From: Beaufortia kweichowensis
Taxonomy: Eukaryota > Chordata > Actinopteri > Cypriniformes > Gastromyzontidae
Direction: 5' to 3'
Assembly: GCA_019155185.1 (NCBI GenBank)
Contig: CM032807.1
Span: forward strand, 14,730,200-14,794,199
DNA: 64,000 nt
Positions 22,158 through 34,330 of this stretch are shown in pieces (positions within the stretch are counted from its first letter, which is position 1; every line of letters starts with the position of its first letter). The position numbers and the translations under genes were made by a program. The notes under the pieces are model-generated. The model was not told the DNA's origin. It worked only from the letters and a program-made list of their open reading frames with translations, and ran no database searches.

Positions 22158-23866
22158 ATATTCAACAAATTTAAGGGACAAACACCCAGGGATGTTTTAA
22201 GGCAGCTGACAGGCAGTTTGACTGCATTTGAATGATTTTTTCTGTTGCCAACCATTTATGAGAATCAATGTGCAAATGACAAAAAACAAAATGCATTCTA
22301 TCATCCCAGAATTCTTTGTATAAACAGTGTTGAGGCACCAGTGTTGAATTCCTCACATATATTATTTTTCTGATATCCCCGATTTTATGTTTAAATGTTT
22401 ACATTTCCTCCTATTTGCCCTCACCCATCTCTTAATTTACGAGGCTAAATTCTTTCATGGTATTATAATGTGTTTATTGTGCATTCTTGACTAAATCAGA
22501 CTGGATTCTGTTTTATTAAGAGGCCGCAGGTTGCATATCAAATTTGTACCGTAGGTATAGATGATAAGTCAGTTTTGAGTTGCTTAAATACTGCATCATT
22601 TCTAAATGATCTCAAAATGAATTTGACACCAGTTATATAAGCACACCTGCAGAACTTGTATAAATCATTTTCTCAAACACACACACACGGCCCATTAATT
22701 TGTGACATTATCTGCACCATCCTGTGCGTTGTTGAAACCGCAATCACTGAATTGTGTCGGGGCTCTCTGGGAGCCCTGCCTCTTCTCTAAAGGATCCTGG
22801 GATTAAATGATTTCCTCATTACGGCCTCTGTTTCTACACACACAGTCGTCTCCACCTGCCTCCTTTCATACACCATCAGCTCAAATTTACATGGCAGCCC
22901 TCGCCTACGCCCCACACACACCGCAGTTCATTCTCTGCGTAGAACAGTTTAAAATGACTTATTTTTCTGAAAGCAAGCCTCGTTTTAAGCTAAGGCTCAA
23001 ACACGTGTTGCCCACTTAGAATCAATTAGCAGAGTAAAACATGGATAGAAAGAAATGTACAGCACAAGAATCATTTTTTAGATATGGATATGTTGTCACC
23101 TACTTCTCAGATACTTTGCAAACGTAGCGTCTCAGATTTAAGTGCCACCGATGGCTTTCTGAGACGCATGGAACCAGACAACACGGACGTGCCTCAAACT
23201 AACGTTCAGCCTTTATCCTCTGACATAGATCAAATTCTTGCTATACAGTGGATGAAAGCAACCCATAAATAAACTGTCAGTATCATTTATTTTTATTAAG
23301 AGGAATCAAATCAAATAAAGCTGTAAAGAATAATAATCCACTTATTTGGGTAATGCAAAGTGTTCATTTCTAAGGAAGAGTCTTAACGCACAGATTGGAA
23401 AAGACTAAGCCATTACTTTACTGACGAGAGAATTATTGACAGTGCGGGTGAAACGATAGAATTGGGAGTAAAGAATAAAACTATGACACTGTCTTTAAAT
23501 GATGTTTACAGTGTTGAAGTATAAGGATACTGAGCTCTTCTGTATATGTGTTTTAAATGAGACCGAAATGTTTTGTCCTATGTTTTTCTACAATTTTGAA
23601 TATCATAGCAGGGTTTTTTCCTTTGGTTTCTTTACTTTTCGGTGCCGGTATTTCCGTAAATTTCTATGGATATATGCGCGTGTATGTTTTGTTCATTGTT
23701 AAATACTCAATGTATTTGTAATTTTAGTGGCATTTTATGAAATGATGCAAAAAAAATCTTTATATTTTGCAGTCCATTATGAAATTGTGAGTCTATTCAA
23801 ATGTTTTGTCACTATATCTGTTCATAATTTTGCTAATTCCATCCACAGGAGGATGTAAAAAAATGA

Positions 23867-23872
23867 AATAAA
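23867..23872 (+). terminator. bcl11b: Distal poly(A) signal AATAAA
   Basis: A canonical hexamer within ATGAAATAAAAATGATG, with GT-rich sequence 40-70 bp downstream. It is the preferred candidate for the main transcript end. Confidence 0.45.
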
Positions 23873-24489
23873 AATGATGAAAACAATGACGTCATCTTTT
23901 GGAAATGTTCTTTATGTAAGAAGGTTTATGGTTTTGTTGGTGCTTTTATAAACTGTGCAGAATGAATTTGAAAAAAAAGGAAATCATTGCAAAAAAGATA
24001 AGTCAGAACTTTTCAGATACTTATTTGCTTTGCAGGACTACAGTTAAAGGTTAGACACATGCTACACTTATCATTAAAAAAATATTTATTTAAAAAGTTT
24101 CCCAAATAGTAGAAAACTATTTTGAAACTCCTGTTTATTTCAAAATTCATCATAAACAATTTTTTAATTACAATTTTTTTTTTAAAAATGGCAAAATTGC
24201 CAAACAACAATTTTTTATACATTCATAATTTACAAAACTGCCGTTGTACATTTTTGATTGAACTTTTTTACTACACAATTCCCATATTTTCATGCATTTG
24301 TTTATATTTACTCGATAATAAAAATCTAAATGAGTAAAACTTTAATTCACAACATATATCATATTGTTTATATTATTAGTCTATATTGTGTTTTATATTA
24401 TATTATTTTTTCATATATATAAAATTTACACACATTTTTCAAATATTTTTTCATTACAGCTATAATGCCTTTCTCTACTTATTCCGTTA

Positions 24490-25030
24490 TAATCTACTTA
24501 AACATTCAAACTAAGCCCAGACAGGTCTGATGACCTTTGACCCGAGAACTTCACTAATTTGTAAAAGCCCTCGTCTTCGCTGCACCTGCCCATCCTTTTC
24601 TTTAGTCTAAGTGCAGAGCGCACAAAATCTCGTCTGACCTCTTGTGACCTCTCCCATCTTGCCTCTTTCCTCCTTGTCTTTTGTTGGGCAGGTGGGTCTT
24701 TTGTAGTTCCAACAATGTTTCATGTTGGGAGGGGAAGCACTCATCGCACGTTTACACTTGGCCAGTCAAAGCTTAGACTTTTCCCTTTGAACGAGAGACT
24801 CGTGTGGAGACCCGCAGCCTGCGTGGTGACCTTGAGATGTTGTAAACAAACAATTACTCTGTGCTTTCCTCATTCTGTGTTGTCCTGTCTGTTTAAGCAA
24901 CAAGCAGCCTTTTAAAAAAGACGCATGAATATATTCACAATGGAGCCGGACATCTGGGAGACATCTTCTGCCCGCAAACATCCCGGTCCCGGCACATCCC
25001 CTACGGCTTTAGAAGTCAGATTCCCAGAGC
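24490..25030. promoter_or_regulatory. Candidate regulatory block with nuclear-receptor repeats
   Basis: It contains TGACCTTTGACCC at 24531-24543, which on the minus strand is GGGTCA-A-AGGTCA, a DR1 site. It also contains TGACCT-CTTG-TGACCT at 24635-24650, a perfect DR4. A further TGACCTTGAG half-site lies near 24829. DR1 and DR4 are bound by COUP-TF, RXR heterodimers and related receptors. The block lies less than 1 kb beyond the distal poly(A) signal. Functional use is inferred. Confidence 0.35.
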
Positions 25031-26075
25031 TTCATTCATGGCACCAGTTTCCCCTCAAGGTCCTTTTTTTCACACTCTAATTATGACCGGCCACACCAAT
25101 GTACTGCCAAAGAGCTCCGACCACGTCCCCCACATGGGCTGGTGTTGTAGTTCAGATACGGCATGCCATTTAAAGTGTCCCATTTAGCATCTCATAATAG
25201 CAGGTCCCTTTGGACCTGTCCTCTCCGTGCCATGGGAAGAGTCACATCTCTCTATGGTGGTGAAGTAGCCCCATATTTGTCAGGCCAAAATGACCAGGAT
25301 CCAAATGGGTCACACACAGAGACATCGCAGGAAAATAAGAGGTCTGAACGAAATGTGGGGTGTCAGCAGGGGTTGCGGTTCGTGTCTTGACCGTTCCGAG
25401 CCACCGCAGAGTCCTGGGTCTTCAAAGGATGATAGGGAATCTTCCCAGCAGTCCTTTGCTTTATATATTCAGTTTTTAATCTTCGTTTCCCTGACCACTG
25501 GCCAATCACACTGCGTCGTGTGATGAGACCGAGAAAACGGCAACCAGGGAAAATCTGCTCCAGCTGGGTTGGTGTGGGAATGAGAGGGCACGGAGAGGAT
25601 TTTTTAACATTTTGTGGGTTTACAGATTTACAGCAGAGATACAGCATGACCTAGAGGATCAAAGACTTTGTGCTTTTGATGACCATGCATCTACTTCCTT
25701 TTCTTGTTTAAGATGGCTTTCTTTTTATGAGCAGTTTATACAGAGTTAAAAAGAAAATTAATTCATTTTTATGCTACATATATACATATGTCCTATTACA
25801 GCAGGGATACAGACAGACAAACATATTTACATTCTCACTTACTCCTATAGGCATCTACAAACCAATTGAACAACAAAATTTTGGAGTGAAGTGGAAAAGG
25901 CACATCGGTCAGCCAAGACTCAAACCTCAATACTATGAGGCAACAGTGTTAAATACTGTGATCCCCAGATTATTACATCATTGTAAATAATAATTAAAGT
26001 ATATGAAATAAGTGCATATTCATTTCAATGGTTATCTATTAAATTCATAAATAATTCACAGAGATTACATTATTG

Positions 26076-26540
26076 TACCAGTCAAAAGTCTAAGCACAAC
26101 TGACAAAAATGTTTCACATGATCTTAAAAATCTTTTAATCTGAATGTGTATATTTTAATGTTTAAAAATACTTTTGTAAACAAAAATATAATTGTGCCAA
26201 CATTAACTTATTTAATTAGAAAACAAACATTTTATTTATGAAATTATTTTTGAAATGAATTACTTTTCAAATCAAATACTTTTTCTAATCAAATATTGAA
26301 TAAAAACAGCCGGTAAGAGTCCATTTTAGACAGAAATTTCTTCAGTGGTGCAAAAGCTTCCCAGATTGAGACCTCGAGATGCTGGATAATAAAATGTCAA
26401 GAGTATGATTTTACAAACTCTAGACAAAGTGTGACTACTTTTAAAGATGATCAAATATAAGTTTGATGAGTTTACTTTTCTAAAATGTGAAAAAAATCTA
26501 AACAACAGTGAGTAAGTGTTTCCAAACTTTTGACTGGTAT
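26076..26540. repeat. Element with ACCAGTCAAAAGT inverted ends
   Basis: Left GTACCAGTCAAAAGTCTAAG and right CCAAACTTTTGACTGGTATA are inverted ends of a repeat family widespread in teleosts. The interior of about 430 bp is AT-rich with no coding content. Confidence 0.65.
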
Positions 26541-26547
26541 ATATTGT

Positions 26548-26592
26548 ATTGGACAGACACTTTTATTCAAAGTGACTGAAAGTGGATTTATG
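26548..26592. repeat. Teleost repeat core fragment
   Basis: TTGGACAGACACTTTTATTC then AAAGTGACTGAAAGTG is a degenerate copy of the GGCAGACGCTTTTATCCAAAGCGACTT-type core. It abuts the preceding inverted-repeat element. Confidence 0.5.
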
Positions 26593-27419
26593 GTATACTT
26601 TTTGTATATTTCTAGGAACAAAAATACAAAATATGGCCTTAGATGTCAATGAATTAGTTGTTTTATTTCCACATCATTGAACACAAGCTTTGCGATAACG
26701 TATTTCTGTCTTAATTTGTTCCCACAGACTATTTTTATATTCCATCTGCTTCATTTCTTGTCTGTTTTACATGTTAGATCACATCTTTGCTCATGACGTA
26801 TAGATATGTATCTGTGTTTTGCACAATGACAACCACAGATTTCAGACTAGATGCTTATTCTAGTGGGCTGGGCCGACTGCAAATGCCACAACTATTATTA
26901 TTATCCAAAGCAAATTACAAATCAGTGGTTTGTGATTGTTTGTCTTGTATAGGTTGTTTTTTGCATATGTTTAGATATAACCTTTCATTTACTAATGCAT
27001 TGCGGGCCTGCATTCAGGTTATCTGGTTTTATGTTTCACAGTGTTCATAATTTACCCTCGCTTTAAAATGTATAGTGGGTATTCAGGTTTCATGGTTTTA
27101 CACTGTACATTTGTAAACATTTGTATTACCATACATTACTATTGGATTATCATAACCCAGTGATACCATATCCCAGTCTCTATGAATAATAATTCAAAGT
27201 TTCACCAAGAAGAAATGCCTGAGGAATAAAATAAATAAAATTATTATGCATTCTTTGTGGTCCAAATACTACATTTGTAATATATTTCCATCCTAAATTT
27301 TAAAACCTCATTATATAGGCAGCCTTAGTCGTTAAATTAGCACCTGCAGAATTTTGAATACCCATAGTTTTATTAGTTTATATTTGCATGTCTGTTTATG
27401 AAGCAAACCTTAACATCCA

Positions 27420-27467
27420 TGCGTCTGTGTATGTTGTGCAGAAATCTGCACAACATACACAGATGCA
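27420..27467. repeat. Near-perfect palindrome, 23-bp arms and 2-nt loop
   Basis: TGCGTCTGTGTATGTTGTGC continues to GCAGA, then AA, then TCTGCACAACATACACAGAT and GCA. The arms pair at 22 of 23 positions. The loop is too short for a microRNA precursor. It may be a cruciform-forming site or an inverted duplication. Confidence 0.85.
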
Positions 27468-27540
27468 CAATAAAAGCATTGTTTCAAAATGGTTAACAAC
27501 CATTGGCAGGGCTTGTGAGACTTTATCCTAAAAGAAGGAG

Positions 27541-28280
27541 AGTGTGAAACTACATCGTTTTCATCGCTATTGTATTCGACGGCATGCTGACACCCATTCT
27601 GCGCAGTCCGATATTAATTTTCCCCCGCAGAACAATTCCATTTGTACAAATGAAATATGAGCTCAGGTCGTGCTGATACAAGCTCTGCAGATACTTGATG
27701 ACACATTGGAATGGGTGAAACAGTGAAGCGTAGCCTGTATATAATGAAAAACCACACCTACGGTCGGAATAATTGCCATCACACTTTCCAAGTTGCAGTC
27801 ATTTGAATTCCTGCAGTCAGACCTCCCCGAAGCACCCAAACAGAGGTGAATTACTACGCTGTTTAGACTGCTCTTGTCTACCTCGGGGGGGTCAGTGTAA
27901 TTGTTGACACGGAGTCCACGCTTGTCCCGACGAAATATGAAATCTCCTCATTTGATTTGGACTGTTATTATGTCGTAAAAGCAAACTGGCTGTGAAACTG
28001 CAGCCCCGCCAGATGAATTTGCTTTCATCAAGTGCAGACTGGCTTAATTACAGAGTACAAGATCAGCCATCGTTCAGTGCGCAAGACTCGGCTCTTGTTT
28101 TACTTTCACAGTCACAGTATCGTTCTTCTGTTTGAAGCTAATCACAAGGTGATTGTGCTGTTTGCCAGACGGATTTTGACACGGAGAGACTGTGTGATCT
28201 CTTGTGTAACTTGGTTAGATAAACTTTGCACTTTTAGCGGTCATGCATTCAGCGTAATGATGTATTCCATTGTAAATTAA
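27541..28280. promoter_or_regulatory. Candidate downstream conserved block
   Basis: This is a repeat-free, GC-balanced stretch with TGGCTTAATTACAGAGTACA near 28041, GATGAATTTGCTTTCATC and GAATAATTGCCATCAC. It contrasts with AT-rich flanks and may be an enhancer of bcl11b. The 82-codon open frame at 28032-28280 has no domain signature. Confidence 0.25.
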
Positions 28281-29375
28281 TATGATAAATTATTTCATAT
28301 AAATAATTGAAACATTACTTTTAAAAAATGTTTTATTGCTTCAAGTAAACTAGAAAAAAAACAAGATTTTTGACTCCTGTTATCTTACACAATTGTGTCA
28401 TCAAATTGTGTAATAAATGTGCCACTTCTTAAAGGATGATAAAAAAATGTTTTCTCAGTGAACAAGGTAAATAAAAAAACAAGAATATTTAGATTACTTT
28501 ACATAATATGGCCTTAAAAATGTCTGTGTAACAATGACAAATGCCAGAAAACTTTTAGCTAGTGATATTTGCATTATAAATTCTGATGATATGACAGGAC
28601 TATAGTTTTAGGTTGAGGCCTTCAATGCTTGTGAGAATTAATGTGTGCTTCTCTTTTACTAGCAGATAATTTGCTCCTCATATTTACGTGACATTTATGT
28701 CTGTCTGTTTTATTGCGAGACGTCTTGAGAAGTGTTTGCTCAGCAGTTACATGGGTAAGTGAAGGCAGATACTTTCCTCTTTCACCCGGACCCTCCAGCA
28801 GGAGATCATATGCTTTAGATTCTGCTGCCTTTCTGATCACATTTAACTTCTCAGAGGCTATCATCCTTTGTCTCTCAGCCATTTCAGGGTTTTTCTAGGT
28901 TCTTATTGACTGCTTTTTCTTTCCTTTTTTTCATCAAAAGTCATCTATATCAAATGAAATTATTATTATTATTTAATTTTTTTTATTAAATGATCATTTA
29001 CTGTAAGCAGGCTTTCAGATCAGAAAGGTTTTAAGTTCAAGAGAAACTTTTACTCAAGTGACAATACATTTTTAAACAATAGTGTACCATCATCATCATC
29101 ATCATTCAGAAGGTTAAGGTCACCTTACCTATTCATCGTTTATATTATGTTTCTGCATTGTAATAATAGTAAATTCATCAAAACTATGAATATCACATAA
29201 TGTTACAATATCTTTAGTTGCATTATCTCAATGCCATCATTTGCCCAGGATTTGCACTTTTGACATTTTATAACCCGGCTTCTTGAGGTATCACCCTTAG
29301 ATGCTTTTTCAACAGTCTTGAAGAAGTTCCTATCTATAGCTCTTTTTGGCTACTTTCTATTCATTAAATCCAGTT

Positions 29376-29541
29376 TTCATTTTAAAAGTAAAGAAATTAA
29401 AGGGCTTTTAAGAGGTTAACGAAAAATAGACTTTTCTGTGGAGCGAGACAGAGGTGCTAGAGGGTGAAGATGAGGTGAGAGGAGAAAAGGGCTTCGAATT
29501 CACTTATGTGAAACATGTTTTTGCATTATATATAACTTTTA
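29376..29541 (+). repeat. Local direct duplication, unit 1
   Basis: It shares a colinear segment of about 165 bp with 30207-30372, including TGTGGAGCGAGACAGAGG, GCTAGAGGGTGAAGATGAGG and TGAGAGGAGAAAA, and ends in CATTATATATAAC. Both copies are in the same orientation about 830 bp apart. The best-conserved part is GAGCGAGACAGAGGnGCTAGAGGGTGAAGATGAGG (n is variable). Confidence 0.85.
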
Positions 29542-30206
29542 GTAAGTAATATGTTAGCACAATTACTCCCCCTGATATTTCAAACATTTAGACATACTGT
29601 ATGCCTTCAAATGAAAAGGTTTTTTAAGATTGTAAAAAAACATTTCAGGCAAGTGACCCTAAACTTTCGAATGGTATATATTATTTTATATTATTTGTAA
29701 GTAAATATTATATCTTATATTATCCTTTAAGAGCCGACTCCTGGTTTTCATACTGTTGATTATGAAAGTGGTTAACACCATCAACAAAACAAATCTCCCA
29801 AAACCCATTTATATAAACTAGTTAAATAAACTAAAGGTGTAAAGTCATAACCTCTACTGTGAGCCACTAGAAGCAAAACGCATCACAAAAATCTTTTTTA
29901 AACAGGAAGCACCTCATGTGGAATAAAGTCCAAAACGTGAGCAGATCACTGGGTATGAACAGAAAGAGTATTCCAGGAGATGTCTGTGAATTTGAGCTGT
30001 CTGGAGTTTGACCTCTTCTGTCTCAAGTGCACGATGGAGGAATCAATAGGAGGGTCTGGAGGGCCCAGGGGTCATTGTGAGCGTGTCTGTAGGATGTGTT
30101 CCCATTGTGAGCGCCGAGGAGAGTTCTTTATGATGTGATCACCTGTGTTTGGGCAGGTGGCTGGAGAAGAGCTCACATCTCCCCGGATGAGGGTCTTCTT
30201 TGTCCC

Positions 30207-30372
30207 TCATTTTAAAAGAGTCTGCCTCATTAAAGGCTTTTTAAGAGGTTAGGAAAAAATAGACTTGGCTGTGGAGCGAGACAGAGGCGCTAGAGGGTGA
30301 AGATGAGGTGAGAGGAGAAAAAAGCTTTGTATTCAATTGTGTGGAACCTGTTTTCACATTATATATAACCTC
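30207..30372 (+). repeat. Local direct duplication, unit 2
   Basis: This is the second copy of the segment at 29376-29541, differing by scattered substitutions and one small insertion near its start. No inverted termini were seen, so segmental duplication is preferred over a transposon. Confidence 0.85.
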
Positions 30373-32356
30373 CAGATCGCGCGGCTGATAATTATTTGCC
30401 AATGTTATTGTTGTCAGTGTTCTATTTTATTAACTTTGAAATAACATAAGCGACAATGGTTTTTACTCTATAGACACAGAGACATAGAAGCAAAACAGAA
30501 AAGAAAATGCTGGTCTATATTAGGAATGAATTTATTGACTTTTGGTTCTGATTGATTTTCACTGTTTTTGTTAGCCTTGCTACTATACACCAACTCCTTT
30601 GCTAGTTTTTTTTAAATGTAAATCATAAAAATCATTTTCTACATAATCATTAAAAAGGCTGTCTGCGTCTGAAAGCTTAGGCAGCTGACTTGTTGCACCT
30701 GTTGACTTTGCAGCATTTGTGGATTAGGCATGTGCGGGAAACAGTTTCGGTGCCAGCTTCAAAGGCAGCGAATGATTTTTATAATATAAATAAAGTGCAC
30801 TACTAAGCACACTAGCTACAATACTAATTTACATAGATGGTAAAATTAAACAAAACAGTGCTCCAATGGTTTTTTGGACACCATTTCATTTTTCCGTCTC
30901 ATCCCTACTCGACCAAACAGGTCTGCCATAGGTGCACACACACAGGATTGTGGGCTATAGAAGGCAGTGACGGCCTGTTCTGCAGATTCGTACACAACAG
31001 ACCCGGATTGAGCTCGAGTCATATGTAGGCCCCAAAACCTTAGCCTTAAAGAAAGAGAAATGTTAAAATACCTGTGAAAACTTGCACCTTTGTACATTCA
31101 TTGTGAAAAGTAAAAAAAGTTTATTCTGAAAGTTTGTTCTTTATTTTACTGGAAAGGAAATCAGTTATAAAGTTTGGTGGGACTTTTATTTTTGCTGGTA
31201 CTCTTGTTTTTGACAGGTAGCTGCATTGATGGTGTGGTAATGGCAGCCATCTTGGAGAAATACGCACTGCTTTCAACTGGAGTCGTTAATATCTTAATAT
31301 AGTCGTTAATATAAGGATTATAGACCTTACGCGAGTTGCCGAGTTGTGACGTCATAGGGGCCGTGGTGATTTCCAACACAATGGAAAACAAACTGTTGTC
31401 CGAGGTAATGAAGGATTTTACATGCTGTATTTTAAAAAATTAATGTGCATACCTTTTATAACAGTATACATGTTATAAAATTATTTTAAAAAATAAGTAG
31501 GATTCCCATTTGTAATCGGCTACCTGTCTAAGCACTAGTTTTGTTTGGTCTATTGTACTTCCGTGTAAGTTTTCGACTTAAAGGTTTTACATGACGTCAT
31601 AACTAACAGTTTCCCAGGTGCACTTGAAGGCAGCAATATTTCTTGTTTCCTATATCAGTTCATTTTGCCTAGCTCACAGTTTCCTTTTTTTGTATTTTTA
31701 CCTTTATGAATTTGATGTTTTCACAGTTTCCATGGCCTCATAGAATAGAAATGGGTCCATCTGAAGCACAATGCTGGAAGCAGAAGACCAAACAGGTATT
31801 TCCATCTTTTGCATACTATATAATATTGCAGCAAAATGAACATACCTGCCAGAATCTACACTGTAAAAATTGGTAAATTGGTCGGCATTGTAAAAAAGGT
31901 GCTTAAAATATCTGGGAACCTTAAAATGTAATGTAAGTGCCTCAAAACTCTTCTTTTAACAAAAGGGTTACTGGTGGAACCATTAACAGTCTTGGTAGTT
32001 AATACACATGATTTGGGGTGAAAAGTTGGTATTCTGGAATTGCCAAGCGCAGATGAATGGGAAATTGTGAAACCTAGAAATTAAAGGCTTTCCATATATT
32101 TAGAGTTTTAGTAAATACATAATTAAAATAAATAAACACACAAAGCTTATAGCAACATACCCAAGACAATGCAAGGCTGTAATTGCTAAACCTAATATAG
32201 CATTTATGAATTTGATTCTGTGCATTAAAAAAAAGTGTCTAAAAGTTGTTTTATGTTGTTTAAAACATGTAAGACTTCCTTCTTTAATGCAACATGAAAG
32301 ATCTAATGAATGGATGAAAAAATGTCATGTGCTGTTTGATCACTGTGTAACTTTAC

Positions 32357-32396
32357 ACATTTGGCAGATGCTTTTATCCAAAGAGTCACTTGACGT
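32357..32396. repeat. Teleost repeat core fragment
   Basis: CATTTGGCAGATGCTTTTAT then CCAAAGAGTCACTT is a short relic of the widespread core motif. Confidence 0.6.
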
Positions 32397-32639
32397 TTAT
32401 CAAACAAAATTTCTTGATCTGTTATGGGTTTAATTGATGGTTTATTTAAAATCTGGATTGCTTTTCGCATTATTTGACAGAATAAACATGTGGCTGTTTC
32501 ACACAGGAAATTTGTTACTCAGGGGTGATTAAATCTCTGTGATGTGCTAATAATGGATGAAATCTGTGCTCCACTTTTGGTCTAGTGCAAACGTGACATT
32601 ATACGTGACACAGGGTCATCTATTTATAAAATCATATTA

Positions 32640-33660
32640 ATTACCCATTATTTTTATGTCTTTGCATTGGAGTAATTTCCTGACACTCGAGGTCTCTTTC
32701 CTGTCACTCATTAGCCTTTATTATGCATCTCGCTGTTTTTTCTCCGCGAGCCCCTCATCCGCCGCGGCACAGTTGCTTGCGGACCACCAGCTGGAGGCAC
32801 TTAAGTCTCCGCAGTTCAGATGTCTTGTGCGTCCATGGGATTCGGCATCATTAGCCCAATTCAGCGAGATGATTTTCCGAGGTCCTACAGAATCACACAG
32901 AACGTTCCCATACAGGCCACGTAAATCCCCCTCACGCCGGCGGGCGTCGGATCGGTTTTGCTCTTCAGAGCTTGGCAGCCTCCTCGACCTCCAGGTAATG
33001 TTGCGCCACTGAAGTGAGATCAGTCGGGCAATTTGAACGACTTTCATCGAGCGCGGGAGATCGGAGGAAGAGGCAGGGGATAAACACGAGCACACCCACA
33101 CGCGAGCGAACGCAGCCGCCGAAATTTGCATGCCGCTCGGTAATACATTAGCGAACATCACTTGGCAATCTGTTCATTCCGGCTTAATTGGATTTTAATA
33201 CTGCCTCTGATCTTGTTTTCTAATTAACGGCAGTGGCTGGCAACCAAGCAGAACCATGCAGTGAACAACACCTTTGATCCCGGCCATATGGAGCTCCTCC
33301 AAGCATGCCTGGGATAGAGAAATCCGTCACCTCCGCGCAGGGTGTTAAGGTACGGGGGCGAAACGGGGGGTGGCGTGGTGCAGGCCGCCGCTCCGGGTGG
33401 CTTTCCTATTGATTAATTTTCCTCACGATCGGTTGTGATCACAGATAAATAAAACATGAGCTGGTGAACTGATGCAAATAAGCCCTTGCATGCTTTAGGG
33501 AAATGTCAATTGCTTTTCTAATCTGTTTATTTCTCCCCTTGTGGCTGTGCTGTCTCTCCTCTGTTTTTGATGAAGACCTGCTGAAATATATTCCTTCTCT
33601 TCCTCTGGCATGTCGTGTGATGTAGGAACACATTTTTACATCCTCGACTGCCTTTTGTTA
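32640..33660. promoter_or_regulatory. Candidate downstream conserved block, the longest in the window
   Basis: This repeat-free kilobase has raised GC and closely set homeodomain and POU-type motifs: CGGCTTAATTGGATTTTAAT, TTTTCTAATTAACGGCAG, CTATTGATTAATTTTCCTC, GATGCAAATAAGCCC and GTCAATTGCTTTTCTAATC. Antisense frames of up to 146 codons cross it but show no domain. The pattern resembles deeply conserved enhancers of developmental genes. Conservation itself was not tested. Confidence 0.38.
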
Positions 33661-34062
33661 TTGAATGCTATTTGATGAAGAATAGATGTTCTTGTGTGGC
33701 CTGTTTCAGTCATTCTATGAAATGGGGGACTTTTTAATCATCAAAAAGTAAACCGTATGTAGTGCCATCTCCAAATGCTAATAATGCGCTGAAGTTCATA
33801 CAAGGAGCTTATTAGAAAGACGATTTTTCCACATAGATGAATAGCAAAAAAACATATTCTGCTTGAATGGGGAAAGACTGATATCTCTATATTTGCTGGC
33901 TAAAATTACAATTAAATAACCTAATAATAATACATAATGTGCTATGTTTCTTATTTTAGTATTTATGAAGTCAATTACATAGGATGAATGTAGTTGACCT
34001 GACTGAATAACTGTGCTAAATCCTTAAATTTGCAGATACAAATAATACTGTATTTTCTTTAA

Positions 34063-34232
34063 CACTCTAAAAACAGATGTGTTAAAAATAACACAAGATG
34101 TGTCTAAACACACAGATGTGTTGTCTTAACTAAGGAAACAACACAATTTGTGTTAGCCTCAACTTGTGTTACAACTCAACATGTGTTGTCCCTTTTATGT
34201 ACACAAAAAATAACACATCCTTTTTTAGAGTG
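34063..34232. repeat. MITE-like element with CACTCTAAAAA ends
   Basis: CACTCTAAAAACAGATGTGT at the left is inverted at the right as CACATCCTTTTTTAGAGTG. The interior is built of repeated TGTGTT/AACACA motifs. It has no coding content and directly abuts the next element. Confidence 0.8.
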
Positions 34233-34330
34233 AAGGAATAGCCTAGTTCAGAAGTTCACTGACTTAACCATAGTAATTTTATTTCTACTATGGAAAGTCA
34301 ATGGGGTCCAATTTTTGGTAAACTATTCCC
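34233..34330. repeat. AAGGAATAGTTCAC-type hairpin element (copy 2)
   Basis: It follows immediately after the previous element. ACCATAGTAATTTTATTTCT and CTACTATGGAAAGTCAATGG match the copy at 9405-9514. The outer arms are decayed (AAGGAATAGCCTAGTTCA against GGTAAACTATTCCC). Confidence 0.75.

Larger units (their letters stand above)
21628..23890 (+). other. bcl11b: Probable 3' UTR of bcl11b
   Basis: This is AT-rich, non-coding sequence directly after the stop. AATAAA signals occur at 22152-22157, 23314-23319 and 23867-23872. The last lies in a compact stretch (23480-23880) with U-rich and TGTA motifs and is followed by T/GT-rich sequence (GGTTTTGTTGGTG near 23930), the usual downstream element. 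Vertebrate BCL11B mRNAs have multi-kilobase 3' UTRs, so use of the distal signal is plausible, with the proximal one as an alternative. The exact end is inferred. Confidence 0.5.

Noticed and set aside
27420..27467. MicroRNA precursor
   Set aside because: Two-nucleotide loop and near-perfect 23-bp stem without a longer hairpin do not fit a pre-miRNA.
32721..33161. 146-codon minus frame as a gene
   Set aside because: No domain or splice support, and it overlaps another frame on the plus strand in GC-richer DNA where long chance frames are expected.
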